Assembly: GCA_020051695.1 (NCBI GenBank) | Contig: JAGVQM010000018.1 | Location: forward strand, 1-46,376 | Direction: 5' to 3' | Source of the DNA: Candidatus Zixiibacteriota bacterium | Lineage (GTDB): Bacteria; Zixibacteria; MSB-5A5; WJJR01; JAJRUJ01 | DNA length: 46,376 bases | In this document: one piece after another, positions 1 to 9,139 of the stretch | Numbering within the stretch: position 1 is the stretch's first letter | Layout: every line of letters starts with the position of its first letter | Position numbers and translations under genes: made by a program | Notes under the pieces: generated by a model | The model's database searches: none | What the model saw: only the letters and a program-made list of their open reading frames with translations | What the model was told of the DNA's origin: nothing

Positions 1-114
1 CATACCCCGCGCGCGGCGGGCGCGCTGCGCCGCCGCCCCGTGCCGGGAAATCATCCCCGCCGGCGGAACGAGCCGCCCAACACCAACGCAAAAAGTAACC
101 CCCGATGATCAGCA
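1..114. other. Left edge, possible 3' tail of an upstream gene
   Basis: All three forward frames are open from base 1. One stops at TAA 96-98, one at TGA 106-108, and the third runs into the first glycosyltransferase gene. The sequence is very G+C-rich and would encode an Arg/Pro-rich tail in any frame, so it may be the last codons of a gene that begins outside the window. The frame cannot be decided from this fragment. No clear Shine-Dalgarno sequence or promoter is visible before the first complete gene. Confidence 0.25.
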
Positions 115-1326
115 ATGGCCCCGCCAATGGCTCCTGAACCCCAGACACGCACACAAACCGATATTTTGTTTGTGACCCATAATTTTCCCCGGGATGATAC
201 TGATTTCGCCGGGCGGTTTATCTGGCGGCTGGCCCGCGAACTGACCGGCCGGGACCTGAAGGTCAGTGTGCTGACTCCGCACCATCCGGGAGCCAAAGAA
301 CAGGAAAAGATGGACGGCATCGATGTCCGGCGTTTCCGTTACGGCCCCGACGAAAAAGAAAATGTCGCCTATCGCGGCGACCTGGACCGCTGGTCGAGTT
401 CCTCGGCGGTGACAATCGGCGCGACATTGCGCTTTTTGCGCGCGTTCAAGCGCGAAACCGCGCAGGAAATCTCCCGCCTGCGACCCGGTGTTGTGCATGC
501 CCACTGGTGGATTCCGGCGGGATGGATGGCCAAAAAATCATACCGGTCGGCAGGCGCCAAATTTATCATCACCTCGCACGGGACCGATATCCGCATGCTC
601 GCCGGCCAACGCTGGCTGAGATATTTTGCCCGTCGAACATATCGGGCGGCCCACGAGATTACCACGGTCTCCACGTGGTTGAAAAACGATCTCTGCCGCT
701 GGTTTCCGGAACTGGCGCAAAAGATTTCGGTTATCCCCATGCCGGTCGACCGCGGCCCCTTCCTGCCGGGAAAACCGCCGCAAAACGACATCCCCATCGT
801 CCTGTCGGTGGCGCGTTTCGTGCAGCAGAAGCGGCTGTTCGATTTGATGGACGCAGCGGAAATCCTGAAAGAGCGGGGGCGGCCGTTCCGGTTTCGGCTG
901 GTCGGTGAAGGGCCGCTGGGGAAGGAATTGCACGACCGGCGGTTTGTCCGAGGGCTGGCCGACGAGGTAACACTGGTGCCGATGATGTCCGCGCAGGAAC
1001 TGGCCGCCGAATACCGCCGGGCAGACCTGGTGGTCTTGTGTTCCGAAAACGAGGGTTTCGGGATGACGCTGGTCGAGGCCCAACTCTGCGGCACCCCGGT
1101 CATTGGGACCCGCTCCGGCGGCATCACCGACATTATCGAGGACGGCAAAAGCGGGCTGCTGGTCAATCTCGGCAAGCCCGAGGAACTGGCCGATGCGATT
1201 GAGTATCTCATTGTTGATGTGCAGGAACGCCGCCGGCTGGCGGAAGCCGGATTGCAGTCGGCGCGACAGAATTTCGACCCGGAACAAATCGCGCAGCAAT
1301 TCATGAAACTATATGCAAGGAACTGA
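115..1326 (+). CDS. Glycosyltransferase family 4 (GT-B fold)
   Basis: This is a 403-residue GT-B glycosyltransferase, probably cytoplasmic and transferring a sugar from an activated donor during cell-surface glycan synthesis. The N-terminal Rossmann half starts near residue 14 (DILFVTHNFPR) with a Gly-containing acceptor loop. The linker and donor half starts at about residue 225 (PIVLSVARFVQQKR, VGEGPL). The GT4 EX7E signature appears as ENEGFGMTLVEAQ around residues 306-318, followed by GTPVIGTRSGG and the DGKSGLLV loop. Length is normal for the family. ATG at 115 has no strong ribosome site; a second ATG lies four codons later. It is followed after about 130 bases by the next glycosyltransferase, so it likely opens a glycan module. 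The sugar specificity is not readable. Confidence 0.9.
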   Translation: MAPPMAPEPQTRTQTDILFVTHNFPRDDTDFAGRFIWRLARELTGRDLKVSVLTPHHPGAKEQEKMDGIDVRRFRYGPDEKENVAYRGDLDRWSSSSAVTIGATLRFLRAFKRETAQEISRLRPGVVHAHWWIPAGWMAKKSYRSAGAKFIITSHGTDIRMLAGQRWLRYFARRTYRAAHEITTVSTWLKNDLCRWFPELAQKISVIPMPVDRGPFLPGKPPQNDIPIVLSVARFVQQKRLFDLMDAAEILKERGRPFRFRLVGEGPLGKELHDRRFVRGLADEVTLVPMMSAQELAAEYRRADLVVLCSENEGFGMTLVEAQLCGTPVIGTRSGGITDIIEDGKSGLLVNLGKPEELADAIEYLIVDVQERRRLAEAGLQSARQNFDPEQIAQQFMKLYARN

Positions 1327-1455
1327 CAGACGAAGCGGCGGGCAGTACGGCCCATGTTGATTACCCGTGACGAGCAGTCCATTATTCCTGTCGGCGGACT
1401 AACCCAAAATGTACAATGGACAGAAAAGACGGATTCCCAGCGGGATGCGGCAGAC

Positions 1456-2169
1456 ATGAAAGCACTGGTTTGCATACCGACATACAATGAGATTGAAAAC
1501 CTGCCCCGGATAATCCCGGAGGTGCTCGCGCGCGACGCGCGGTTTTCCGTGTTGGTAATTGACGATAACTCGCCGGACGGCACCGGGAACTGGGCCGATG
1601 ATGAAGCCCGGCGCAACCCCCGAGTCCACGTGCTGCATCGTCGGGAAAAACAGGGGCTGGGCCAGGCCTACTTGGCCGGGTTTCGCTGGGCACTGGAACG
1701 GGGTTTTGATTTGGTTTTTGAGATGGATGCCGATTTTTCGCATAATCCCGATTACTTGCCGCAGTTCCTGGCCGCCGCGGAACATGCCGACCTGGTCATC
1801 GGTTCGCGGTATATCAAAGGGGTCAATGTCATCAACTGGCCGATGAGCCGCCTGTTGCTGTCGTACTTTGCCAATGTCTACACGCGAGTGGTGACCGGTT
1901 TGCCGCTGCGCGATGCCACCGGGGGGTTCAAGTGCTATCACCGGCGGGTCCTGGAGAGTGTGAACCTTGACGCGGTGCGCTCCAACGGTTATTCATTTCA
2001 GATTGAGATGAGTTTCCGCGCCTGGCGGAGGGGTTTTACGCTGACGGAAATCCCCATTGTGTTTGTCGACCGTGAAATGGGCACCTCCAAGATGTCGAAA
2101 AAAATCGTGCGCGAAGCGGTCTGGATGGTCTGGCGCCTGCGCCTGTTGCGTCTTCTGGGACGTTTGTGA
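1456..2169 (+). CDS. Polyprenol-phosphate mannosyltransferase-like GT2
   Basis: This 237-residue GT-A enzyme resembles dolichyl/polyprenyl-phosphate mannose synthases, which move mannose (or glucose) from a nucleotide sugar onto a lipid-phosphate carrier at the inner membrane face. Visible landmarks are the N-terminal CIPTYNEIENL, the nucleotide-binding DDNSPDGTG, the metal-binding FEMDADFSHNP and the C-terminal IPIVFVDREMGTSKMSKKI block diagnostic of the DPM1 group. There are no C-terminal transmembrane helices, as in the short DPM1 form. The frame is open upstream to an ATG at 1354, but family alignment starts at the ATG at 1456, so that start is chosen. It could supply the lipid-linked sugar used by GT-C enzymes such as the membrane glycosyltransferase at 22.5 kb; that link is inference. 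Confidence 0.9.
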   Translation: MKALVCIPTYNEIENLPRIIPEVLARDARFSVLVIDDNSPDGTGNWADDEARRNPRVHVLHRREKQGLGQAYLAGFRWALERGFDLVFEMDADFSHNPDYLPQFLAAAEHADLVIGSRYIKGVNVINWPMSRLLLSYFANVYTRVVTGLPLRDATGGFKCYHRRVLESVNLDAVRSNGYSFQIEMSFRAWRRGFTLTEIPIVFVDREMGTSKMSKKIVREAVWMVWRLRLLRLLGRL

Positions 2170-3059
2170 GGACCGAAAGCATGGAACAACCGGCCCCCGA
2201 GAGGGTCTCGCCCGCTCCGCGAATCTCGATTATCGTCGTTACATATAACAGTCTGACATATTTAAAAGAACTGCTCGCCTCGATCGGCGTGTACCCGCCG
2301 CAAGATCATTATGAAATTATCGTGGTGGACAACGCCTCGGCCGACGAGACCGCACAATGGTGTTTGTACGCGCCGCTGGAGATGCGACTGGTGCTTAACC
2401 ACGAGAACCGGGGCTTTGCCGCGGCGGCCAATTTCGGGGCACAGCTGGCCCGTGGGGAACTCTTATTATTCTGCAATCCCGACGTCCGCTGGCTAAGCCC
2501 GGTCGCCGATCGACTCGCCGATTTTCTGGAAACGACCCCCGCGTGCGGCGCTGTTGCCGCGCGGCTGGTGTATCCCGACCGGAGTTTTCAGCCAAGTTGC
2601 CGTCGTTTCCCCACGTTCGCCAATATCTGGTTTTCGCGGGGTTCTCCCCTGTCGCGGACCTTGCGGCCGGCGGGCCGGAGATTCGAATACACACTGCCGG
2701 ACTACGACCAAACGACCATAGTCGACAGCGCCTCGGGCACGTGTCTGCTGGTAACCAAGGCGACGTTCGACAAACTCGGAGGATTTGACGAACGCTTCTT
2801 TATGTTTGCCGAAGACACCGACTTATGCCGCCGCCTGGCCGACCAGGGCTGGCAGACATGGTTTGTCCCGGCTGCCACCGCGATTCACCATTGGGGCGGA
2901 TCGTCACATGACCTGCGCGCGGTCTCCGGTCATCATATTCGTTCGATCAGACATTATTTCCGAAAACACTATCCGCGCGCACGGATCAGGAACTTCTTGT
3001 TGCGGATTTCACTGGCCGTGCTGGACATGACCCGCCACTTGCGGAAAAGGCGCGTATGA
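2166..3059 (+). CDS. Rhamnosyltransferase-like glycosyltransferase family 2
   Basis: A 297-residue GT-A glycosyltransferase of the WbbL/rhamnosyltransferase type. Motifs in order are ISIIVVTYNSLTYLKE, VVDNASADET, ENRGFAAAANFGAQLARGE, the metal-binding FCNPDVRWLSP, and the acceptor-side GGFDERFFMFAEDTDLCRRL with the ED pair usual for this group. It probably adds a deoxyhexose to a lipid-linked glycan in the cytoplasm. The GTG at 2166 overlaps the stop of the preceding gene by four bases (GTGA). An ATG at 2181 is an alternative. It overlaps the next gene by ATGA, so translational coupling in one operon is likely. Confidence 0.87.
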   Translation: MRTESMEQPAPERVSPAPRISIIVVTYNSLTYLKELLASIGVYPPQDHYEIIVVDNASADETAQWCLYAPLEMRLVLNHENRGFAAAANFGAQLARGELLLFCNPDVRWLSPVADRLADFLETTPACGAVAARLVYPDRSFQPSCRRFPTFANIWFSRGSPLSRTLRPAGRRFEYTLPDYDQTTIVDSASGTCLLVTKATFDKLGGFDERFFMFAEDTDLCRRLADQGWQTWFVPAATAIHHWGGSSHDLRAVSGHHIRSIRHYFRKHYPRARIRNFLLRISLAVLDMTRHLRKRRV

Positions 3060-4108
3060 CTGCGGGACTGTGGACATTTTATGGGACCCTTGTCGTTGCG
3101 GGAGCCGCATTCACGGCTGTTTTATTGAAATTGATTATCGTGCTTAGTCACCGCCGGGGCTGGCTGGATTATCCCGATTACCGCAAACGGCATGCGTACC
3201 CAGTCCCGCCGCTGGGCGGAGTGGCCATCTTTGTTGTATTGTGGGGCGCCATTTTTGTACTCATGCAGGTGCGGCCGGAGGCATTGGCGCTGTTTCGGCA
3301 CGATTCGGTAACGATTTTCGCAGGCGCCATAGTCATATTCTTACTGGGCCTCTATGATGATTTCCGACCGGTGCGAGCCGAAGGCAAACTGATCATGCAA
3401 ACTATTGTATGTATTTGGTTATGGGTTAATGGATTAGGTATCTTCCAACTCTGGGTGCCGACCGTCGGCGGCGTTGCCCTGGGCGTCTGGTCGCTCCCAG
3501 TCACTCTCATCTGGTTCATTCTGCTGGTCAATGCGATAAATATCATCGACGGCATGGACGCGCTGGCCGGCGGTGTGGCGCTGATCGGATTAATCTCGGT
3601 CATGATCATTGGTGTACGGGTGCAGGTTGCTGATGCCGTGGTCCTGTCGCTGATCCTGGCCGGGGCATTGGTGGGCTTTCTGCAATACAACCGGCCTCCG
3701 GCACGAGTGTTTCTAGGCGATTCCGGATCGCTGTCGCTGGGGTACTTTTTTGCGGTGCTGGCATTGTGGCTGCCGATCAAGCGATATACCGTTGTGGCCG
3801 TGTACGTTCCGATCCTTGCGGTTTTAGTGCCGTTGGCAGAGTCGGCCTGGTCGATTTTCCGTCGCCTGGCCCGGGGCAGGACGCCGACGGCGGCGGACCG
3901 TGGGCACCTGCACTATCGACTACTGGAACAGGGATTTACCGCAGGAGGGGTCCGGCTGCTGTTTTACGGATTGTCGCTTATCGGCGTGGCATTTTCGCTG
4001 GCGGTGGCCTATGGGAATCGCCGCTTCTGGCTGGTCGGCTTCGCCATTTTTGTATTGTCGCTCTGCGGGGGGTTGTATATGTTATTGCGTACACCCAGGG
4101 GGAAATGA
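3056..4108 (+). CDS. Undecaprenyl-phosphate sugar-1-phosphate transferase (WecA/TagO/MraY family)
   Basis: A 350-residue polytopic membrane enzyme with about ten hydrophobic segments that transfers a sugar-1-phosphate from a UDP-sugar to undecaprenyl phosphate, starting a lipid-linked glycan. Conserved cytoplasmic loops are all present: GLYDDFRPV with the metal-binding Asp pair, VNAINIIDGMDALAGG, VFLGDSGSLSLGY, and the His-rich ADRGHLHYRLL, which places it in the WecA/TagO branch rather than MraY. The ATG overlaps the preceding stop (ATGA). It closes a run of three glycosyltransferases, so it plausibly provides the first committed step of the glycan they extend. The identity of the sugar is inference. 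Confidence 0.9.
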   Translation: MTAGLWTFYGTLVVAGAAFTAVLLKLIIVLSHRRGWLDYPDYRKRHAYPVPPLGGVAIFVVLWGAIFVLMQVRPEALALFRHDSVTIFAGAIVIFLLGLYDDFRPVRAEGKLIMQTIVCIWLWVNGLGIFQLWVPTVGGVALGVWSLPVTLIWFILLVNAINIIDGMDALAGGVALIGLISVMIIGVRVQVADAVVLSLILAGALVGFLQYNRPPARVFLGDSGSLSLGYFFAVLALWLPIKRYTVVAVYVPILAVLVPLAESAWSIFRRLARGRTPTAADRGHLHYRLLEQGFTAGGVRLLFYGLSLIGVAFSLAVAYGNRRFWLVGFAIFVLSLCGGLYMLLRTPRGK

Positions 4109-4124
4109 CCGTATAAGGTCGGCG

Positions 4125-5096
4125 ATGAACACAGGGTTATATATCGATTTTGAGAAGCCGGTCATCGAATTGGAAAAACGCATCGACGAGATGCGCGAAT
4201 TGGCGACCGACGAGAACCTGGAATTGGGCCGGGAAATCCGTCTTCTCGAACATAAGCTGAAAAAACTGCGGGAGGAGACGTTCTCGCGCCTAACCCGCTG
4301 GCAGCGGATTCAACTGGCCCGCCACCCCCTGCGGCCCTATGCCGCGGAATATATCGAATTAATGACCACCGATTATATTGCCCTGCATGGGGATCGGGCG
4401 TTTGCCGATGACCGCGCCCTGATCGGCGGGTTTGCCAAGCTCGATGAATTGCCGGTGATGGTCATCGGACAGCAAAAAGGCCGCACCACCAAAGAAAAGC
4501 TCGCCCACAATTTCGGCATGTGCCATCCCGAGGGGTATCGCAAGGCGTTACGCTTGATGCGGCTGGCCGCCCGATTCGGCCGGCCGATCCTGATTTTGAT
4601 CGATACTCCCGGGGCGTTCCCCGGCATCGGCGCGGAGGAACGGGGGCAGGCCGAGGCCATTGCCCGCAACATCCGGGATATGGCCCAATTGGAAACGCCG
4701 ATCGTTGTCGTGGTTATCGGTGAGGGAGCTTCCGGCGGGGCGCTGGGTGTAGGCATCGGTGATCGGGTGCTGATGCTGGAAAATTCCTGGTATTCGGTTA
4801 TCGGACCGGAAGCATGCGCCGCGATCCTGTGGAAGGACCATCCGAACCCGGTGGAAAAAGCCCCCGATGCCGCCGAAGCGCTGCGCCCCACGGCGCAGGA
4901 TGTCAAGGAATTCGGGATCATTGATGATGTACTCGCCGAACCGTTGGGGGGAGCCCATCGCGATCCGGAAACCCAGGCCCTGACAATCAAAAAGGCGGTA
5001 CTGGCCCGGTTTCAGGAATTGTCCGCGCTCCCGGTCGTGGAATTGATCCGGCAACGGCATGAGAAATATCGAAAAATGGGGAAGTTTTCCGAATGA
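4125..5096 (+). CDS. accA: Acetyl-CoA carboxylase carboxyltransferase subunit alpha
   Basis: A 323-residue AccA. With AccD it forms the carboxyltransferase half of acetyl-CoA carboxylase and moves CO2 from biotinyl-BCCP to acetyl-CoA to give malonyl-CoA. The N-terminal coiled helix (YIDFEKPVIELEKRIDEM) is typical, followed by the crotonase-like core with YIALHGDRAFADD, the TPGAFPGIGAEERGQ turn and the oxyanion-hole GEGASGGALGVGIGD. The frame is open further upstream inside the preceding gene, but homology begins at ATG 4125. Length matches the family. No accD, accB or accC lies in the window. The gene starts 16 bases after the WecA-like gene and could be cotranscribed with it. Confidence 0.96.
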   Translation: MNTGLYIDFEKPVIELEKRIDEMRELATDENLELGREIRLLEHKLKKLREETFSRLTRWQRIQLARHPLRPYAAEYIELMTTDYIALHGDRAFADDRALIGGFAKLDELPVMVIGQQKGRTTKEKLAHNFGMCHPEGYRKALRLMRLAARFGRPILILIDTPGAFPGIGAEERGQAEAIARNIRDMAQLETPIVVVVIGEGASGGALGVGIGDRVLMLENSWYSVIGPEACAAILWKDHPNPVEKAPDAAEALRPTAQDVKEFGIIDDVLAEPLGGAHRDPETQALTIKKAVLARFQELSALPVVELIRQRHEKYRKMGKFSE

Positions 5097-5252
5097 GGCG
5101 CTGACGGTGATGTCAAATATGCGCACGCCCGACAATCGCCGGTGCCGAACGGCGAATAAAAACATATATTTCAATCCGACGATGTGTGGTCAACGGACTT
5201 AGGATAGCTGGACACGCGTCGCGGTATGATGACATTGACGGATATTAGCCTG

Positions 5253-5417
5253 ATGCTCAACGATTCACTGCTGGAGATCCTGGTCTGCCCGGAATGCAAG
5301 GGCGAGCTGGAGTATGACCGGGACAACGCGCGGTTGATCTGTCATGCCTGCCGGCTCAAATTTGCCGTCGAGGATGACATTCCGATCATGCTGGCTGAGG
5401 AAGCGGAGAAATTCTAG
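5253..5417 (+). CDS. Trm112/YcaR-family small zinc-binding protein
   Basis: A 54-residue protein with the two-knuckle fold of the Trm112/UPF0434 family: [16 protein letters not shown] supplies the first CPxC pair, and [10 protein letters not shown] supplies the second CxxC before the [12 protein letters not shown] tail. Such proteins bind zinc or act as small scaffold subunits. In bacteria they are often encoded near envelope or lipid genes, and their function is poorly defined. Family members normally start [13 protein letters not shown], so ATG 5253 is preferred over the ATG at 5226, which adds nine residues. It sits between accA and a PtsN-like gene. Confidence 0.85.
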   Translation: MLNDSLLEILVCPECKGELEYDRDNARLICHACRLKFAVEDDIPIMLAEEAEKF

Positions 5418-5451
5418 GTGGCCGCGCGGCTACCGCCATCGTGGAGGGAGA

Positions 5452-5904
5452 ATGAAGTTATCGAAGTTCTGCGAAGAAGATTTGGTTTCATTTGACCTGA
5501 AAGCCAAGACCAAGACCGGAGCGATCGAGGAACTGGTGGATCTGGCCTCCCGCTCGACGATGATCCGTGACCGGGACGAAGTCCTGAATGCCGTGCTGGA
5601 GCGGGAAAAACTGGTCACGACGGGCGTCGGATATGGCGTCGCTTTTCCACATGCCAAGACCCGGGCCTTGAAGGGTATTGTCATCGCCTTCGCGCGTTCG
5701 AATGAGGGCATCGATTTCCAGGCCATGGACAAAAAGCCGGTACAGTTGTTTTTCCTGATCGCCGCCCCGGAGGACGCCATCGGAGCCCACTTGAACGTCA
5801 TGGCCCGGCTGTCGTTTCTCATGAAAAGTGAACAAAACCGGCAGAAGTTGCTGAATGCCCGCACGGCCGGCGAAGTGTTCATGATCCTGGACTCATTGGA
5901 TTAA
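5452..5904 (+). CDS. PTS EIIA domain protein, PtsN/fructose type
   Basis: A single-domain, 150-residue EIIA protein of the fructose/mannitol (PtsN) class. The phospho-acceptor histidine is His67 in VAFPHAKT, preceded by VTTGVGYG, followed by KPVQLFFLIAAPED and ending HLNVMARLSFLM, all characteristic of the fold. Stand-alone PtsN proteins usually act as regulators rather than in sugar uptake. GGAGGG six bases upstream fixes ATG 5452, although the frame is open earlier. No HPr, EI or EIIBC gene is in the window. It lies 24 bases before mreC, which suggests cotranscription with the cell-shape genes. A regulatory link to cell-wall synthesis is speculative. Confidence 0.9.
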   Translation: MKLSKFCEEDLVSFDLKAKTKTGAIEELVDLASRSTMIRDRDEVLNAVLEREKLVTTGVGYGVAFPHAKTRALKGIVIAFARSNEGIDFQAMDKKPVQLFFLIAAPEDAIGAHLNVMARLSFLMKSEQNRQKLLNARTAGEVFMILDSLD

Positions 5905-5928
5905 CCGCACGGCTTGTGACCAGTGGTG

Positions 5929-6744
5929 ATGGGCTTGCCGAAAATTCGCCTTTTTACGGCGGGACCGTCTGCCGCGTATGTCTGGACCATCATCGCCGCA
6001 CTCATCCTGAGCATCTCAGGATCATCGGTTAAACATGCACTATCTTCTCTGGTGATCCGCACGGCCTATGCCCCCTTCTACTCACTCAATGCGGGGCTCA
6101 AGGAAATTCTTTCAGTGCGCCGCGACAATCGGGAATTGCTGGCTCAGGTTGTCGCATTGACCGCGGAAAACGCCCATCTCGCGGAGGCCGGCCGGGAAAA
6201 CACGCGGTTGCGCGGCATGTTGGATTTTCGCATGCGGAGCGGCTTTGCCGTCACACCCGGCGAGGTGGTCGGTTCGCCTGCCGCGCCTGTGCGCGGCACG
6301 ATCTGGATTTCAGCCGGACGGGGACCAGCCCTCAACGTCGGCTCACCGGTCATCACTCCCGAAGGATTGGTCGGGAATATCGCCGACCGCGCGGGGGGGC
6401 TGCTGGTAGTCCGCTTGTTATGGAACCGGGATTGCCGCGTCGCCGCCATAGACCGTCGCAGCCGCGCGGTGGGACTGGTCCAATGGGAATCCGGCCCCGA
6501 CCTGGCTTTCAACTATGTTCCGGTCGACGGCGACATCGCCGTCGGTGATACAATCATCTCCTCCGGGATGGGCGAGCGCTATCCGGAGGGGATCCCCATC
6601 GGAGAGGTCCGCAGCGTGGCGGTGAATCCCTCAACGTTCTTTTTGTACGTGGCGGTCAAACCTTTTGTCCGCTTTGAGACACTCGAGGAAGTATTCATCA
6701 TCCAGTACGCGCGTCCATCGCCATTAACGGAGATTGACCGATGA
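5929..6744 (+). CDS. mreC: Rod shape-determining protein MreC
   Basis: A 271-residue bitopic inner-membrane protein that scaffolds the elongasome in the periplasm and links MreB-MreD to PBP2/RodA. There is one N-terminal membrane segment (AAYVWTIIAALILSISG), then a coiled coil (about residues 58-95, ELLAQVVALTAENAHLAEA), then the paired beta-barrel domain with the typical GEVVGSPAAPVRGTIWISAG, PVITPEGLVGNI and DTIISSGMGERYPEGIPIGEV signatures. ATG 5929 is preferred; two GTG codons just before it are alternatives. It overlaps mreD by ATGA. No mreB lies directly upstream, unlike the classical mreBCD order. Confidence 0.94.
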   Translation: MGLPKIRLFTAGPSAAYVWTIIAALILSISGSSVKHALSSLVIRTAYAPFYSLNAGLKEILSVRRDNRELLAQVVALTAENAHLAEAGRENTRLRGMLDFRMRSGFAVTPGEVVGSPAAPVRGTIWISAGRGPALNVGSPVITPEGLVGNIADRAGGLLVVRLLWNRDCRVAAIDRRSRAVGLVQWESGPDLAFNYVPVDGDIAVGDTIISSGMGERYPEGIPIGEVRSVAVNPSTFFLYVAVKPFVRFETLEEVFIIQYARPSPLTEIDR

Positions 6745-7253
6745 CCACCAGACTGATTCGCTGGCTGCTCGTCTTGCTGTCTGTCGTGGCCTATCAGGGG
6801 CTGCTCGCGGAATACCTGTGTCCCGGGGGAATCGGGTTGCGGTATGACCTGCTGGTCGTCTTCCTGGCCGGACTGATCGGCGGAGCGGCCCGGGGTGCAA
6901 TCGCCGGAGGATTGGTCGGTTTTATCACCGACTGTCTGACCCCGAATTATCTGGGCTGGGGCATGATGGTCAATGCCACGGTCGGTCTTGCGGCCGGCAT
7001 GTCGCGGGACCGTTTATTCCTGGAACGGGCCGCTGCCCGCTGGCTGGTGTTTGCTGTGGGTATAGCAATCCATGAAATTATTTACCTGCTGCCGGTAAGC
7101 GGATTCGACCCTAGTTTGTACGGCAAAACACTCCTGTTTGATTCATCCATTTCAATGGCCATTACCTCGGTCGTCGGCACTGCCGTACTGGTAACCCGCC
7201 AGGCCTGGCGCAGACCGGTCACCGGCGGGACATCGGTTAATTCGCCGACCTGA
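6741..7253 (+). CDS. mreD: Rod shape-determining protein MreD
   Basis: A 170-residue, highly hydrophobic protein with about five transmembrane helices, the usual length for MreD. MreD is an integral membrane partner of MreC and MreB in lateral wall synthesis. Sequence conservation in this family is low. The call rests on size, hydrophobicity, the LRYDLLVVFLAGLIGGAARGAIAGGLVGFITDC segment (typically the best conserved part) and its position between mreC (ATGA overlap) and the PBP2 gene. Confidence 0.9.
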   Translation: MTTRLIRWLLVLLSVVAYQGLLAEYLCPGGIGLRYDLLVVFLAGLIGGAARGAIAGGLVGFITDCLTPNYLGWGMMVNATVGLAAGMSRDRLFLERAAARWLVFAVGIAIHEIIYLLPVSGFDPSLYGKTLLFDSSISMAITSVVGTAVLVTRQAWRRPVTGGTSVNSPT

Positions 7254-7277
7254 GCACCGGCATAATGGGTTGATGAT

Positions 7278-9122
7278 ATGACATTGGGCACGCGGCGTAC
7301 GGTCATAATGGCCGCAATCCTGGCCGGGGCTTTGTTTCTGGCAGCCCGGCTGGCCTATCTGCAGGTTTTCCGCAGCGAGCACTACGCGCGGCTGTCTCAG
7401 GAAAACCGGATGCGGGTGAGTCCCGAACCGGCGCTGCGCGGATTGATTGTCGACCGCAACGGCGTCGAACTGGCCGGCAACCGGCCGTCGTTTGTTGTGT
7501 CGGTCGTCCCGCGTGAAATCGGCAGGCATAGTGCCGTATTGGAAAAACTATCGGCACGCCTGGGCACGGAAGTCGACGAGCTGCAGGCCCGGGTCGCCGC
7601 GGGCAGATCAATGCCCTATTGGCCGGTGGCGTTGCGCCGGGACATTGATTTCCAGTCAATCTGTTATTTTGAGGAGCATGTCGAACAATTCCCCGGCGTC
7701 CTGTTTCAGACCGCGGCTGTCCGGCGGTATATCCCCGGAAACTGGACCGGCAATGTGCTGGGTTATACACGGGAGGTGACCTCACGTGATATTGAAAAAC
7801 AACCGGCCATGGGACTGCGGCCAGGCAACTATATCGGGGCCGCCGGGATCGAGAGGGCGTACGACCACCATTTGCGCGGCGCCGACGGCCTGCGGTATCT
7901 CGAAGTTTCCGCATTGGGCCGGATGGTCGGTCCGATGCCGGGTATCGCCGACAAACCGGCGGTGGCCGGTTCGGTCACGATGCTGACCATCGATCGTGAC
8001 CTTCAGGAACTGGCCGATTCCCTGCTTGGCGAATATGGCTCCGGGGTCGCGGTCGCCCTCGATCCGGCCACAGGTGAAGTATTGTGTTTCGTAAATCGTC
8101 CCGGGTTTTCGGCGAACCTGTTTTCCGGCGTAGTGCCGCAAGACGATTGGGATCGACTGCTGGCTGATCCCCTGCGGCCATTGTTGAATCGGGCCACAAA
8201 AGGTCTATATCCGCCCGGATCGGTCGCCAAACTATGGATCGCGGCCGCCGCGTTGGAAAAAGGAGTAATTGATGAGAATACGACATTTACGCCGTGTTAC
8301 GGCGGGCTGCAGATCGGAAACCGCTATTTTCGCTGCCATAAGCCCGCCGGTCATGGCCGGTTGTCGTTGGTCGACGCCATCGCCCAATCGTGCGACGTGT
8401 ACTTCTATCAGGTGGGATTGAAGCTCGGCGTCGACACCTGGGCCGAATATACCAAAGGTTGCGGGTTTGGCCGCAAGACCGGTATCGATTTGCCCGATGA
8501 AGACGCTGGTCTGGTCCCCGACGTCGATTATTTCAATCGCCGCTATGGCAAAAAAGGCTGGACGAAGACATTGGCGGCCAACCTGGCTATCGGCCAGGGC
8601 GAACTGCTGACCACTCCCTTACAGGTGGTCCAGGCCATGGCCGGGCTGGCCAATCGGGGGCGGGTGATGCGGCCGCATTTTCTGCGGGCTTATCAGGCGC
8701 CCAACCATCCCTGGACAATGAGTACACCGGAACTGTCCTTTGAGTTGCCCTTCCATCGGCCGACAATTGATTTATTGATTAGAGGCACCCGCGCGGTCGT
8801 GGAGGACGTGCATGGTACCGCACACTGGCTGGCTGATAAACGGTACACGATGGCCGGCAAAACGGGTACAGCACAAAACCCCCACGGTAAAGAGCATGCC
8901 TGGTTCGCGGCGTTCGCGCCGGTGGATAACCCGGTGATTGCGGTGGTTGTGCTGGTGGAGAACGCCGGGCATGGATCAGTGGCGGCCGCACCGATCGCCA
9001 GAAGCATCATCGAAGCATACTTGATGAAAAACTACCCGCAAATATTGCCGCCGCCCAAAAAGGTCACACCTCTCCCCCTCCCTGCCGAAGTGGCAAAGGC
9101 CGACTCCCTGGAGAATCGCTAG
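7278..9122 (+). CDS. mrdA: Penicillin-binding protein 2 (peptidoglycan D,D-transpeptidase)
   Basis: A 614-residue class B penicillin-binding protein that crosslinks peptidoglycan in the elongasome together with RodA. One N-terminal membrane anchor (ILAGALFLAARLAYLQVF) is followed by the PBP dimerisation domain (RGLIVDRNGVELAGNRPSF). The transpeptidase domain has nucleophile Ser315 and Lys318 in PPGSVAKLW, the second motif Ser371-Cys-Asp373, and Lys528-Thr-Gly in MAGKTGTAQNP. SCD at the second motif is usual in this subfamily. Length is standard. The gene follows mreD by 24 bases. Partner rodA is displaced about 1.3 kb by an opposite-strand gene. Confidence 0.96.
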   Translation: MTLGTRRTVIMAAILAGALFLAARLAYLQVFRSEHYARLSQENRMRVSPEPALRGLIVDRNGVELAGNRPSFVVSVVPREIGRHSAVLEKLSARLGTEVDELQARVAAGRSMPYWPVALRRDIDFQSICYFEEHVEQFPGVLFQTAAVRRYIPGNWTGNVLGYTREVTSRDIEKQPAMGLRPGNYIGAAGIERAYDHHLRGADGLRYLEVSALGRMVGPMPGIADKPAVAGSVTMLTIDRDLQELADSLLGEYGSGVAVALDPATGEVLCFVNRPGFSANLFSGVVPQDDWDRLLADPLRPLLNRATKGLYPPGSVAKLWIAAAALEKGVIDENTTFTPCYGGLQIGNRYFRCHKPAGHGRLSLVDAIAQSCDVYFYQVGLKLGVDTWAEYTKGCGFGRKTGIDLPDEDAGLVPDVDYFNRRYGKKGWTKTLAANLAIGQGELLTTPLQVVQAMAGLANRGRVMRPHFLRAYQAPNHPWTMSTPELSFELPFHRPTIDLLIRGTRAVVEDVHGTAHWLADKRYTMAGKTGTAQNPHGKEHAWFAAFAPVDNPVIAVVVLVENAGHGSVAAAPIARSIIEAYLMKNYPQILPPPKKVTPLPLPAEVAKADSLENR

Positions 9123-9139
9123 CCTCCGACCAGCGGGTT

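Noticed and set aside
369-1616. 415-codon minus-strand frame over the first glycosyltransferase gene
   Set aside because: It is Arg/Ser-rich and lacks any motif, while the plus strand has the complete GT4 signature.
5130-5160. Small hairpin (TCGCCG / CGGCGA) after accA as terminator
   Set aside because: The stem is only six pairs and no T-tract follows.
8388-8396. SCD instead of SxN in the PBP2 second motif
   Set aside because: Asp at this position is common in the PBP2 subfamily, so it is not an anomaly.
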